Source: Streptomyces sp. ASQP_92 (lineage in GTDB: Bacteria; Actinomycetota; Actinomycetes; Streptomycetales; Streptomycetaceae). Taken from it: a stretch of DNA of 64,000 nucleotides. The number at the start of each line of letters is the position of its first letter. Within the stretch, counting starts at the first letter, position 1. The stretch covers positions 209,514-273,513 of the forward strand of contig NZ_JAODUA010000010.1 of NCBI RefSeq assembly GCF_025399895.1, written 5' to 3'. The notes beneath the pieces were generated by a model. That model saw only the letters and a list, made by a program, of their open reading frames with translations, had not been told where the DNA came from and searched no databases. Below, piece after piece: positions 58,039 to 64,000 of the stretch. A program made the position numbers and the translations under genes.

Positions 58039-59397
58039 ATGCGTCCACGTCCGCCCATGCGCCGATCCATCGCGACGGCCGCGCTCGCCGGCGCCACCCT
58101 CCTGGCCACCCTCGCCACCGGCCCCGGTACCGCGGCCGCCGCCGACCCACCGCCGCCGCGCCCGAAGGTCCAGGTCGAGATACCCGGGCCGGAGGCCGCC
58201 TCGGGGCAGACCCTCGCGGGCTCCGGCCACACCCTGGTCCCGGTGAACGGACGGGGCGGGCCCGCGCCGCACCTCTCGGCGCCCTCGGCGATGGCCGCCG
58301 ACGGCAGGGTGACCAAGGTGGTCGACAACGGCACCACCGCGGACCGCCTGGACATCGTCATCGTCGGCGACGGCTACACCGCCGACCAGCTCGACCGCTT
58401 CCACGCCGACGCCAAGGAGAAGTGGGGCGAGATCACCGGCGTCGAGCCGTACACCACCTACCAGAACCTCTTCAACGTGTGGACCGTGGACGCGGTCTCC
58501 GCGCAGAGCGGCGTCTCCGGCGACCCGGCGCAGGGCGACGTCAAGAACACCGCGCTCGGCTCGTACTTCTGGTGCGACGGCGTCGAGCGGCTGCTCTGCG
58601 TCGACCAGGACAAGGTCGACTCGTACGTGGCGAAGGCGCCCCAGGCCGACCTGGTCGTGGTCCTCGCCAACAGCTCCAAGTACGGCGGCGCGGGGTACAA
58701 CGAGCCGTCCGCGAAGCTCGGTTACGAGGGCATCTCCACGGCGTCGGCCGGGAACGCCAAGTCGGGCCAGGTGGCCATCCACGAGACCGGGCACTCCCTC
58801 GGCAAGCTCGCCGACGAGTACTTCTATCCCGGCACCCCGGGCTATGAGCACTACGAGGGGCCCGAGGCCGACCAGTCCAACATCTCGATCCTGACGGCGG
58901 ATCGGATGGCCGCCTCCCGCACCAAGTGGTACCGCTGGCTCGGCGAGGTCTCGCCGGACGGCGGGACGGTGGGTGCGTACGAGGGCGGCGGCTACTACGT
59001 CACCGGTCTGAACCGGCCCACGGACGGCTCCATCATGCGGATCCTGGGCAAGCCGTTCAACCTGCCGGGGGTGGAGGCGATGATCGCGGGCTTCTACCGC
59101 CACGCGTCCATCGCGACGCCGGGCGTCTCGACCTCCCGTACGTTGCGGTCGTACGACGTCGCGCGGGTGACGGTTCCCCGGCTTGCCGGGGCGCGGCAGT
59201 TGACGGTGCGGTGGTACTTGGACGGGCGGGAGTTGCGGCGGTACGCGGGGGCGGGGGCGGTGCCCGTGCGGGGGCTCGGGCTGGGGCGGGGGTTCCACGA
59301 CCTGACGGTCCGGGTCACCGACTCGACGGCCTCCGTCCGTGACCCCGGGGTCGCGGCGGCCCTGCGCGCGACGCTGACCTGGCAGACCCACCGCTGA
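58039..59397 (+). CDS. secreted M64-family zinc metallopeptidase
   Basis: A 452-residue protein; ATG 58039 follows GGGGAGAGGA. A Sec signal peptide (1-35, ending GTAAAA) is followed by the M64 (IgA peptidase) domain: LDIVIVGDGYTADQLDRFHA (107-126) and the zinc site SGQVAIHETGHSLGKLADEY (about 247-266, HExxH plus downstream Asp). LNRPTDGSIMRILGKPFNLP and a Tyr/Arg-rich C-terminal beta region follow. Relatives include Clostridium IgA protease, but in Streptomyces the substrate is unknown. Control by the divergent XRE-TPR regulator is inferred. Confidence 0.88.
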   Translation: MRPRPPMRRSIATAALAGATLLATLATGPGTAAAADPPPPRPKVQVEIPGPEAASGQTLAGSGHTLVPVNGRGGPAPHLSAPSAMAADGRVTKVVDNGTTADRLDIVIVGDGYTADQLDRFHADAKEKWGEITGVEPYTTYQNLFNVWTVDAVSAQSGVSGDPAQGDVKNTALGSYFWCDGVERLLCVDQDKVDSYVAKAPQADLVVVLANSSKYGGAGYNEPSAKLGYEGISTASAGNAKSGQVAIHETGHSLGKLADEYFYPGTPGYEHYEGPEADQSNISILTADRMAASRTKWYRWLGEVSPDGGTVGAYEGGGYYVTGLNRPTDGSIMRILGKPFNLPGVEAMIAGFYRHASIATPGVSTSRTLRSYDVARVTVPRLAGARQLTVRWYLDGRELRRYAGAGAVPVRGLGLGRGFHDLTVRVTDSTASVRDPGVAAALRATLTWQTHR

Positions 59398-59429
59398 CCC
59401 CCCGGCCGGGGCTCCGGGGGCCCGATCCC

Positions 59430-59446
59430 CTGGGGCTCCGCCCCAG
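59430..59446. terminator. GGGGCTCCGCCCC hairpin after the M64 gene
   Basis: CTGGGGCTCCGCCCCAG is a perfect 17-bp palindrome 33 bases after the M64 stop, at the left of a 370-base gap between convergent genes. Sequence to its right (CCCCGTTCGCGCCTGAACGG, then GCTCGTCCTCAATCGCCGGA) matches parts of the 2600, 37540 and 55640 gaps. Confidence 0.6.
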
Positions 59447-59528
59447 ACCCCGTTCGCGCCTGAACGGCGCTCGTCCTCAATCGCCGGACGGGCTGAGGTG
59501 TCCGCACTGGCCAGCGCCGAGTAGTTAA

Positions 59529-59752
59529 GGGGCGCGGGGAACTGCGCGAGAAGCGATCACGGTCCGCAGGATCGAGAGGGGTTAGGGGCGCGGGGAACTG
59601 CGCGAAAAGCGAGCACGGCCCGCAGAATCGAGAGGGGTTAGGGGCGCGGGGAACTGCGCGAAAAGCGTCCACGGTCCGCAGGATCGAGAGGGGTTAGGGG
59701 CGCGGGGAACTGCGCGAGACGCGGGCACGGTCCGTAGAGCGTGGAGGGGGTT
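59529..59752. repeat. four-copy tandem array of the 56-bp dispersed repeat
   Basis: GGGGCGCGGGGAACTGCGCG starts at 59529, 59585, 59641 and 59697, an exact 56-bp period. The other 36 bases of each unit (AGAAGCGATCACGGTCCGCA then GGATCGAGAGGGGTTA) differ by a few substitutions. There are no unique spacers, so this is not CRISPR. No gene lies in the gap. Confidence 0.92.
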
Positions 59753-59767
59753 GGGGGCCAGGGACCC

Positions 59768-60820
59768 TTACGTGCTGGAGGCGCGGAGGGTCAGGGCCGG
59801 CAGGATCGAGAGGTGGTGCCGGGCCCGCGCCGGCTCGGCGATCCGCTGGGCCAGCATGTCCACCGCCGCAACCCCCACCGCCCGCTTCGGCGGAGCCACC
59901 GCCGTGAGGGGAATGTCGGCCAGCGCCGCCACCTCGTCGTCGTACGCCACGATCGCCAGATCCCCCGGCACGGACAGCCCGCGCGCCCGGAGCCGGGGGA
60001 GCAGCACGATCGCGTCGTGGTCGTTGTGGACCAGGACCGCGTCGAGCAGCCCGCCCCCCACCGCCCCGGTGAACGCGTCGAGTTGGGCGTCGCGCCGCAC
60101 CGGGTCGGTCTCGGGCGCCGTGAGGGTGAAGCGCAGGGACTCCGGCGCGGGCAGGCCGAGCGAGGCGAGCCCGCCGAGGTAGCCCTCCTGGACCAGCGCG
60201 CCGTGCGGGCTGTCCGCGCGCAGCAGAAGGCCGATGCGGGTACGGCCGGACTCGGCGAGGTGGCGGACGGCGAGCCGGGCCCCGTAGGCGTGGTCGGTCA
60301 CCACGCGCTCCGCGCCCGGCACGTCGTCCCCCGAGCGCCGCTCCACCAGGGTGAAGGGCACGCCGAGCGCCGTCAGCCAGTCCTGGTCGCCGACCGGGCC
60401 GCACGGGGCGATGAGCAGCCCGTCGATCCCGTGGGCGAGCAACTGCCGCACCTGCGCCCGCTCCTCCTCGGGGCGGTACTGCGAGATGCCGAGCACGAGC
60501 CGGATGCCCCGCGCGGCGGCGGCTTCTCTGGCCCCTTTGATCACCTCGGGGTAGTAGTAGTCGGCCGTTGGCACGACGAGGCCGAAGACCAGGGACGGGC
60601 CGGCCGGGCGAACGACAGGCGCCGCCGGGTCCGACGCGCTGTCGGGGAGCAGCGCCCCGCCGTGCACCCGGGCCACGAGACCCCGTTCGGCCAGCGCCTC
60701 CACATCCCGGCGCACGGTGACCGCCGACACCTTCAACTCCTCGGCGAAGTCCGTCACCCGCAGCGAGCCGCGCTCGCGCAGCCGCCGCAGTATCGCCTGG
60801 TGCCTGTCCTCGGCATGCAC
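59768..60820 (-). CDS. DeoR-HTH / LacI-type sugar-responsive regulator
   Basis: A 350-residue protein, GTG 60820, GAGGGG upstream. The N-terminus is a DeoR helix-turn-helix (HQAILRRLRERGSLRVTDFA, then EELKVSAVTVRRDVEALAER), while residues 75-345 form a LacI/PBP sugar-binding domain (LVFGLVVPTADYYYPEVIKG, GIDGLLIAPCGPVGDQDWL, VVTDHAYGARLAVRHLAESG, LDAVLVHNDHDAIVLLPRLR, LAIVAYDDEVAALADIPLTA). DeoR-LacI hybrids are known in Actinobacteria. It is divergent from the PL8 lyase gene across an inverted repeat, so it probably represses that lyase until its oligosaccharide appears. Confidence 0.9.
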   Translation of the reverse strand: MHAEDRHQAILRRLRERGSLRVTDFAEELKVSAVTVRRDVEALAERGLVARVHGGALLPDSASDPAAPVVRPAGPSLVFGLVVPTADYYYPEVIKGAREAAAARGIRLVLGISQYRPEEERAQVRQLLAHGIDGLLIAPCGPVGDQDWLTALGVPFTLVERRSGDDVPGAERVVTDHAYGARLAVRHLAESGRTRIGLLLRADSPHGALVQEGYLGGLASLGLPAPESLRFTLTAPETDPVRRDAQLDAFTGAVGGGLLDAVLVHNDHDAIVLLPRLRARGLSVPGDLAIVAYDDEVAALADIPLTAVAPPKRAVGVAAVDMLAQRIAEPARARHHLSILPALTLRASST

Positions 60821-60891
60821 GTGGTGTCGCCCCTCCCGGTCGGCCTCGGCCGAACGCCGTCAACCGCTGACCAGGAGCGTAACCCTCGGCG

Positions 60892-60923
60892 GATCGTTCG
60901 TGCACGATTCTGTGCGAACGATC
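60892..60923. promoter_or_regulatory. 32-bp inverted repeat, probable operator
   Basis: GATCGTTCG (60892-60900) and CGAACGATC (60915-60923) are perfect nine-base arms. TGTGCGAA in the right arm (60911-60918) recurs at 60940-60947, giving a third half-site 29 bp away. It lies between the DeoR/LacI regulator and the PL8 lyase gene. Confidence 0.65.
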
Positions 60924-61066
60924 AATTCTCCTGATGAATGTGCGAAGTATTGCGCGTTCTTTCGATGTCATGAGAGAAACCGCTCAAACGCGCGTCGCTC
61001 GCCCCGGGCCCCGCGGCCCACCCCGTGCCCCTCCCCCTTCGCATGCGCTCCGGAGGTTCCGCCACC

Positions 61067-63457
61067 ATGCCATCCCCGCAGGGCAGTTCACGCCGTACCT
61101 TCCTCACCGCGTCCGGCACCGGCGCCGCCGCCGTCTCGCTCGGTCTGGCCCTGCCCGCCGCGCGGGCCGCGGCCTCCCAACTCGCCCCGGAAGGCGATGA
61201 GTTCGACACCCTGAGGCTGAGCTGGCGCGAGCTGACCCTCGGCACCGGCTTCGACGCGGGGGCCGAGCCCTACGCCACCAAACTGGCCGCGCTCGGCACC
61301 GCCGCCCGCACCGCGCTGGCCACCATGGCCCCCGCCACCGGATCCCTCTGGCCCGACCAGCCGCTGACCGCTCCCGCCACCGGCTCCGCCAACATGAGCG
61401 CGAGCTACGGCCGGCTCAACACCATGGCGCAGGCCTGGGCGCAGCCCGGCACCGGATCCACCGGCGACACCGCACTGATCGCGGCCGTCGGCCGGGGCCT
61501 CGATCACCTCCACGCACAGATCTACAACGAGCACACCAAGCCCTTCGGGAACTGGTGGGACTGGCAGATCGGCAGCTCCCGCCTTCTGCTCGACACCGCC
61601 GTCATCGCCCACGAGGCCCTCACCGCCGAACAGATCGCCCACTGCACCGCCGCGGTCGATCACTTCGTGCCGGACAGCGCGGTCGCGGTCTACGCCGGCA
61701 CCTCCACCGGCGCCAACCGCACCGACCTGTGCCGGGTGCTCGCCACCCGGGGTGTCCTCGGCAGGAACGCGGCGAAGATCGCCCTGGCCCGCGACGCGCT
61801 CTCACCCGTCTTCCCGTACGTCACCGCCGGGGACGGCCTCTACGCCGACGGCTCGTTCGTCCAGCACACCTGGATCGCCTACACCGGCTCCTATGGAGAG
61901 GTGCAGATCGACGGCCTGTCCCGGCTGTTCGCGCTGCTCGCCGGATCCACCTGGGCGGTCACCGACCCGAACCGCCGCATCATCCTCGACTCCGTCGAGC
62001 GCAGCTACGCGCCCTTCATCCACGACGGCCTGATGATGGACTGCGTCAACGGCCGCGCGATCTCCCGCCAGACCACCGACGACCAGCTGATGGGCCGCAC
62101 GATCATGGCGCACATCGCCATGCTGGCCCTCGGGGCACCGGCCGCCGAACGCGACCGCTGGCGCTCGCTGATCAAGGGCTGGGTCGACCGCGCGCAGAGC
62201 GTCCCGGTCCTCACCGACCAGCGCCTCTCCGTCGCCAACCTCGCCCTGCTGCGCGCCGCCGTGGACGCGGCCCCCTCGGCGGCGCCCGCCCCCAAGGGCC
62301 CCCGGCTCTTCCCCGCGATGGACCGCGCGGTGCACCGCGGCACCCGGTTCGCCGCTTCCCTCAGCATGTCCTCGAACCGGATCGCGTACTACGAGAACGG
62401 CAACGGCGAGAACCTGCGCGGCTGGCACACCGGCTCCGGCATGCTCGCCTGGTGGGGAGAGGGCTTCGCGGGCGATCAGTACAGCGACGCCTTCTGGCCC
62501 ACCGCCGATCCGTACCGGATGCCCGGCACCACCGTCTCGCGCAAGCCGCTCGCGGACGGCGAGGGCGGCGCGTGGGGCGCGGCCAGGCCCGCCGCGACCT
62601 GGGTCGGCGGTGCCGAGGACGGTACGTACGCGGCGGTCGGCCAGCACCTCAGGGGGCTGTCCTCCACCCTCACCGCCCGCACGTCCTGGTTCTTCGTGGG
62701 GGACGAGATCGTCTGCCTCGGGGCGGGCATCACGGCGAGCGACGGAACGCCCGTCGAGACCGTCGTCGACCACCGCAACCTCGGCGCCGCCGGCACCAAC
62801 GCCCTCACCGTGGACGGCCGCCGACTGCCCGCGACGCTCGGCCGGCGCGACACCTTCCGGCGGGCCCGCTGGGCGCACATCGCGGGCCACGGCGGGTATG
62901 TCTTCCCCGACGGCGCCGCCGTCCAGGCCCTGCGCGAGGAGCGCACCGGCACCTGGAAGGCGATCAACACCGGCGGCACCGCGGACCCGGTCACCCGCCG
63001 CTACCTCACCCTCTGGCACGACCACGGCACCGATCCCGCCGACGCCTCGTACGCCCACATCCTGCTGCCCGGCGCCCGGCAACTGGAGACCGCCGTGCGC
63101 GCCGCCGACCGCGACAAGGTGCGCGTCCTCGCCAACTCGGCCTCTGCACAAGCGATTTCGGCCCACCGGCTCGGGCTGCTCGCCGCCAACTTCTGGACGG
63201 CGGGGACGGTCGGGGGCCTCACCGTGGACGGCCCCGCGAGCGTCCTGGTCCACACGGCGCACCGCACGGCGACCCTCTCGCTGGCCGCCCCCGAACGCAC
63301 CGGAGCACCCGTGGAGCTGATCTGGGACCGGCCGGTACGGTCGGTGACCTCGCGGGACCCGCGGGTCGAGGTGCTCGGCACCGGCCGCGCGCTGCGGCTC
63401 CGTATCGCCCCGGGCACCGCCTGCGGCACGGTGCGTACGAACGTCGTACTGCGCTGA
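61067..63457 (+). CDS. PL8-family polysaccharide lyase (hyaluronate/chondroitin/xanthan type)
   Basis: A 796-residue exported lyase. ATG 61067 has GGAGG ten bases upstream and gives a Tat signal (SSRRTFLTASGTGAAAVSLG). The alpha-toroid catalytic domain (45-400) contains PFGNWWDWQIGSSRLLLDTA, DGLYADGSFVQHTWIAYTGS (catalytic His and Tyr), and DCVNGRAISRQTTDDQLMGR (Asn/Arg). A beta-sandwich follows, with NGNGENLRGWHTGSGMLAWW (about 440-460) and the C-terminal PL8 domain. It cleaves uronic-acid-containing polysaccharide by beta-elimination; which one is not decidable. The right-hand stop overlaps the CTGAC repeat array. Confidence 0.92.
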   Translation: MPSPQGSSRRTFLTASGTGAAAVSLGLALPAARAAASQLAPEGDEFDTLRLSWRELTLGTGFDAGAEPYATKLAALGTAARTALATMAPATGSLWPDQPLTAPATGSANMSASYGRLNTMAQAWAQPGTGSTGDTALIAAVGRGLDHLHAQIYNEHTKPFGNWWDWQIGSSRLLLDTAVIAHEALTAEQIAHCTAAVDHFVPDSAVAVYAGTSTGANRTDLCRVLATRGVLGRNAAKIALARDALSPVFPYVTAGDGLYADGSFVQHTWIAYTGSYGEVQIDGLSRLFALLAGSTWAVTDPNRRIILDSVERSYAPFIHDGLMMDCVNGRAISRQTTDDQLMGRTIMAHIAMLALGAPAAERDRWRSLIKGWVDRAQSVPVLTDQRLSVANLALLRAAVDAAPSAAPAPKGPRLFPAMDRAVHRGTRFAASLSMSSNRIAYYENGNGENLRGWHTGSGMLAWWGEGFAGDQYSDAFWPTADPYRMPGTTVSRKPLADGEGGAWGAARPAATWVGGAEDGTYAAVGQHLRGLSSTLTARTSWFFVGDEIVCLGAGITASDGTPVETVVDHRNLGAAGTNALTVDGRRLPATLGRRDTFRRARWAHIAGHGGYVFPDGAAVQALREERTGTWKAINTGGTADPVTRRYLTLWHDHGTDPADASYAHILLPGARQLETAVRAADRDKVRVLANSASAQAISAHRLGLLAANFWTAGTVGGLTVDGPASVLVHTAHRTATLSLAAPERTGAPVELIWDRPVRSVTSRDPRVEVLGTGRALRLRIAPGTACGTVRTNVVLR

Positions 63458-63529
63458 CACGGGCCTGACACCCGGCTGACGCGAGGCGGGCGGGGCGCTG
63501 ACACGCCGCTGACGTGACGCTGACGCCGG
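63453..63529. promoter_or_regulatory. 11-bp-phased CTGAC direct-repeat array
   Basis: CTGAC occurs at 63454, 63465, 63476, 63498, 63509 and 63520: six of seven consecutive 11-bp registers, with only the one at 63487 missing. Most units read GCTGACnCG. Repeats of 11 bp are the layout used by OmpR/PhoB and SARP-type winged-helix regulators. The array overlaps the lyase stop codon and ends about 160 bp before the carboxyltransferase gene. Confidence 0.6.
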
Positions 63530-63688
63530 GTCGTCCGGCGTTGTCGGCACCCAACAAACCTCGGGGCCCCTGCGCTGTTGAGTCGGCTGTCTGGTGCAGG
63601 TCTACTGTCAGGCCCCACTAGGAAAGCGGTCGTGAGACTGTTCGGAGTCGACGGAGGAAATCCTTGACCCCTTTCGTAGGGTCGATAC

Positions 63689-64000
63689 ATGACCGTTGTG
63701 GACCAGACCCCGGGTGAGCCGAGCGATACGCGTGGACGCGTGGCGGAACTCCTTGCCCTGCGTGAGGAAGCCCGCCGTGGGCCCAGTGAGCGCGCGACCG
63801 AGGCGCAGCACGCCAAGGGCAAGCTGACCGCCCGCGAGCGCATCGACCTGCTGCTCGACCCGGACTCCTTCCACGAGGTGGAGCAGTTGCGGCGCCACCG
63901 GGCGGTGGGGTTCGGCCTGGAGGCGAAGAAGCCGTACACCGACGGTGTGATCACCGGGTGGGGCACGGTGGAGGGCCGCACGGTCTTCGTGTACGCCCAT
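63689..64000 (+). CDS. accB: acyl-CoA carboxylase carboxyltransferase (beta) subunit, N-terminal part
   Basis: The first 104 residues of a biotin-dependent carboxyltransferase; the frame is open at the right edge. ATG 63689 lies six bases after TAGGGT (leaderless pattern). The sequence is typical: KGKLTARERIDLLLDPDSFH, EVEQLRRHRAVGFGLEAKKP and YTDGVITGWGTVEGRTVFVY. It transfers carboxyl from biotin to acetyl- or propionyl-CoA to make (methyl)malonyl-CoA. The accB name follows my recollection of the S. coelicolor accB-accE locus in this neighbourhood; pccB is the alternative. A TTG frame just upstream has a strong ribosome binding site (see findings). Confidence 0.88.
   Translation, partial: MTVVDQTPGEPSDTRGRVAELLALREEARRGPSERATEAQHAKGKLTARERIDLLLDPDSFHEVEQLRRHRAVGFGLEAKKPYTDGVITGWGTVEGRTVFVYAH

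Noticed and set aside
59529..59752. CRISPR-like array
   Set aside because: Units are contiguous 56-bp repeats with no variable spacers and no cas genes; they match dispersed repeats elsewhere.

Overview
The window is a chromosomal segment of a Streptomyces (or a very close actinomycete). The evidence is the very high G+C with G/C-rich third codon positions, frequent GTG and TTG starts, many probable leaderless transcripts (a TAnnnT-like -10 hexamer 6-7 bases before the start codon), Tat-exported hydrolases, and a gene order that matches what I recall of the core gatA-gatB / ilvBNC-serA / leuB-ilvE / cimA / acyl-CoA carboxylase stretch of Streptomyces coelicolor. I see no rRNA, tRNA, CRISPR array, transposase or integrase.

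Layout. 1-2469: end of gatA, a small membrane-type protein and gatB (Glu-tRNA(Gln) amidotransferase). 3237-9527: Tat-exported phospholipase C, MMPL transporter, GNAT acetyltransferase, an acidic membrane protein and a 58-residue protein. 9741-16184: giant LuxR/ATPase regulator, sugar dehydrogenase lipoprotein, aldo/keto reductase, 2-hydroxyacid dehydrogenase. 16576-19443: membrane GGDEF-EAL protein with a degenerate EAL domain, preceded by BldD-box-like sites. 19477-25215: ilvB attenuator, ilvB-ilvN-ilvC and serA. 25306-29924: TetR regulator and a PucR-type regulator divergent from the proline catabolic pair. 30009-37422: nitroreductase, second phospholipase C, LysR/MFS divergent pair, purple acid phosphatase. 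37948-40335: leuB and ilvE. 40470-45467: NCS1 permease divergent from a fused urease gamma/beta gene, ureC and agmatine deiminase. 45573-48601: accessory-looking pocket with an XRE regulator plus three overlapping small genes, a HAD hydrolase and a 62-residue orphan. 48887-55401: TetR, an MHS-type transporter with a TTA codon, cimA behind an attenuator-like terminator, a TPM-domain membrane protein. 55826-63457: YceI, XRE-TPR regulator divergent from an M64 peptidase, DeoR/LacI regulator divergent from a PL8 polysaccharide lyase. 63689-64000: start of an acyl-CoA carboxylase carboxyltransferase.

How the genes work together. Branched-chain amino acid synthesis is the main theme: ilvB, ilvN, ilvC, leuB, ilvE and cimA are all here but scattered. 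Two of them (ilvB, cimA) have U-run terminators in their leaders. Proline is oxidised to glutamate by the 27275-29924 pair. Purine/pyrimidine uptake, urease and agmatine deiminase form a nitrogen-scavenging group under what looks like one divergent operator. Exported hydrolases (two phospholipases C, a phosphatase, an M64 peptidase and a PL8 lyase) suit a soil saprophyte.

Intergenic DNA carries two Streptomyces-type dispersed repeats, a 56-bp-period GGGGCGCGGGGAACTGCGC unit and a GGGGCTCCGCCCC hairpin, in several gaps. The most unusual non-coding structures are a three-palindrome array at 9150-9212, an 11-bp-phased CTGAC array at 63453-63529, facing DnaA-box-like 9-mers before leuB, and paired operators before the urease genes. 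No single region is clearly a new system. The XRE plus three small genes cassette and the accessory-less urease are the best candidates.
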